From positions 154,043,442 through 154,107,441 of the forward strand of contig NC_073693.1 of the NCBI RefSeq assembly GCF_029784155.1: 64,000 nucleotides of DNA, read 5' to 3'. Position numbers and translations under genes: made by a program. The first letter of the stretch is position 1. Every line of letters begins with the position of its first letter. Under the pieces are notes generated by a model. That model was not told where the DNA came from. It made no database searches and saw only the letters and a program-made list of their open reading frames with translations. Shown piece after piece: positions 62,880-64,000 of the stretch. This DNA is from Uranotaenia lowii (Eukaryota; Arthropoda; Insecta; Diptera; Culicidae).

Positions 62880-64000
62880 CTTCGGATTCAGATTTCAGAT
62901 TCTGATTTCAGGTTCAGATCAGATTCCGATATCAAATTCGGATTTCTCATTTTTGATTTCAGATTCAGATTTCAGATTAAGATTTCAGATTCAGATTTCA
63001 GATTCAGATTTCAGATTCAGCTTTCAGATTCAGATTTCAGATTCAGATTTCAGATTCAGATTTCAGATTCAGATTTCAGATTCAGATTTCAGATTCAGAT
63101 TTCAGATTCAGATTTCAGATTCAGATTCAGATTTCAGATTCAGATTTCAGATTCAGATTTCAGATTCAGATTTCAGATTCAGATTTCAGATTCAGATTTC
63201 AGATTCAGATTTCAGATTCAGATTTCAGATTCAGATTTCAGATTCAGATTTCAGATTCAGATTTCAGATTCAGATTTCAGATTCAGATTTCAGATTCAGA
63301 TTTCAGATTCAGATTTCAGATTCAGATTTCAGATTCAGATTTCAGATTCAGATTTCAGATTCAGATTTCAGATTCAGATTTCAGATTCAGATTTCAGATT
63401 CAGATTTCAGATTCAGATTTCAGATTCAGATTTCAGATTCAGATTTCAGATTCAGATTTCAGATTCAGATTTCAGATTCAGATTTCAGATTCAGATTTCA
63501 GATTCAGATTTCAGATTCAGATTTCAGATTCAGATTTCAGATTCAGATTTCAGATTCAGATTTCAGATTCAGATTTCAGATTCAGATTTCAGATTCAGAT
63601 TTCAGATTCAGATTTCAGATTCAGATTTCAGATTCAGATTTCAGATTCAGATTTCAGATTCAGATTTCAGATTCAGATTTCAGATTCAGATTTCAGATTC
63701 AGATTTCAGATTCAGATTTCAGATTCAGATTTCAGATTCAGATTTCAGATTCAGATTTCAGATTCAGATTTCAGATTCAGATTTCAGATTCAGATTTCAG
63801 ATTCAGATTTCAGATTCAGATTTCAGATTCAGATTTCAGATTCAGATTTCAGATTCAGATTTCAGATTCAGATTTCAGATTCAGATTTCAGATTCAGATT
63901 TCAGATTCAGATTTCAGATTCAGATTTCAGATTCAGATTTCAGATTCAGATTTCAGATTCAGATTTCAGATTCAGATTTCAGATTCAGATTTCAGATTCA
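62880..64000. repeat. Satellite, 13-bp unit TTTCAGATTCAGA
   Basis: Degenerate copies from about 62880, then almost pure tandem units from about 62955 to the end of the window, roughly 80 copies, with rare variants (AGATTAAG at 62977, AGCTTTC at 63020, a 7-bp-shortened unit at 63121). The array continues beyond the window. Confidence 0.95.

Noticed and set aside
62955..64000. Telomeric or centromeric repeat
   Set aside because: The 13-bp unit is not a known telomere sequence and nothing else in the window suggests a chromosome end or centromere.

Overview
This 64 kb window looks like nuclear DNA of an insect, most likely a mosquito (Culicidae). The evidence is spliceosomal introns, an AT-rich and repeat-dense background, one gene spread over about 37 kb, and three Tc1/mariner-type transposases with DD37E catalytic spacing, a class described from mosquitoes. 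The species cannot be named from sequence alone. No bacterial features, CRISPR arrays, rRNA genes or tRNA genes were seen.

Only one cellular protein-coding gene is supported. It is a class 3 aldehyde dehydrogenase of the fatty aldehyde dehydrogenase type (Drosophila Aldh-III / vertebrate ALDH3 family) on the + strand, from exon 1 at 11481 to a stop at 48909. Exon 1 (11481-11862) encodes a 127-residue acidic, serine-rich extension. A 32.8 kb intron separates it from the enzyme core (44688-48909). The exon phases join without a break to give 633 residues, or 499 residues if translation starts at the internal Met at 44708. Counted from that Met, the catalytic residues fall at N114, K137, E209, C243 and E333. 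Between exons 6 and 8 lie four alternative versions of one exon, each exactly 116 nt and of the same phase. This is a mutually exclusive cassette that replaces 38 residues near the C-terminus. The last exon ends in a hydrophobic membrane anchor. A donor site inside it points to an alternative 3' end, with a candidate terminal exon at 53645.

Nearly everything else is transposable-element sequence, often nested. hAT-like elements with target duplications of 7-8 bp lie at 3055-8103 (containing 3061-6389), 13839-15803, 20173-20984 (with a transposase C-terminus), 26553-29318 and 60201-62038. A group of TA-flanked elements of about 0.8-0.96 kb lies at 200, 9316, 12593, 37216 and 40943. Their termini carry different short motifs that recur through the body. 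TTAA-flanked piggyBac-like elements lie at 18277-18883, 19240-21925 and ending at 24708. DD37E elements lie at 22939-24231, 35442-36378 and 50918-52283. Non-LTR retrotransposon pieces lie at 18888, 35218, 36879, 53051, 55334 and 56530.

Non-coding structures include a near-perfect 255 bp palindrome (14500-14754), a very large inverted repeat (19268-21760) whose right arm is split by a hAT insertion, and a foldback minisatellite (49976-50915) with a DD37E element inserted at its edge. There is also a 343 bp direct duplication (41778/44081) and a 13-bp satellite running off the right edge (62955-64000).
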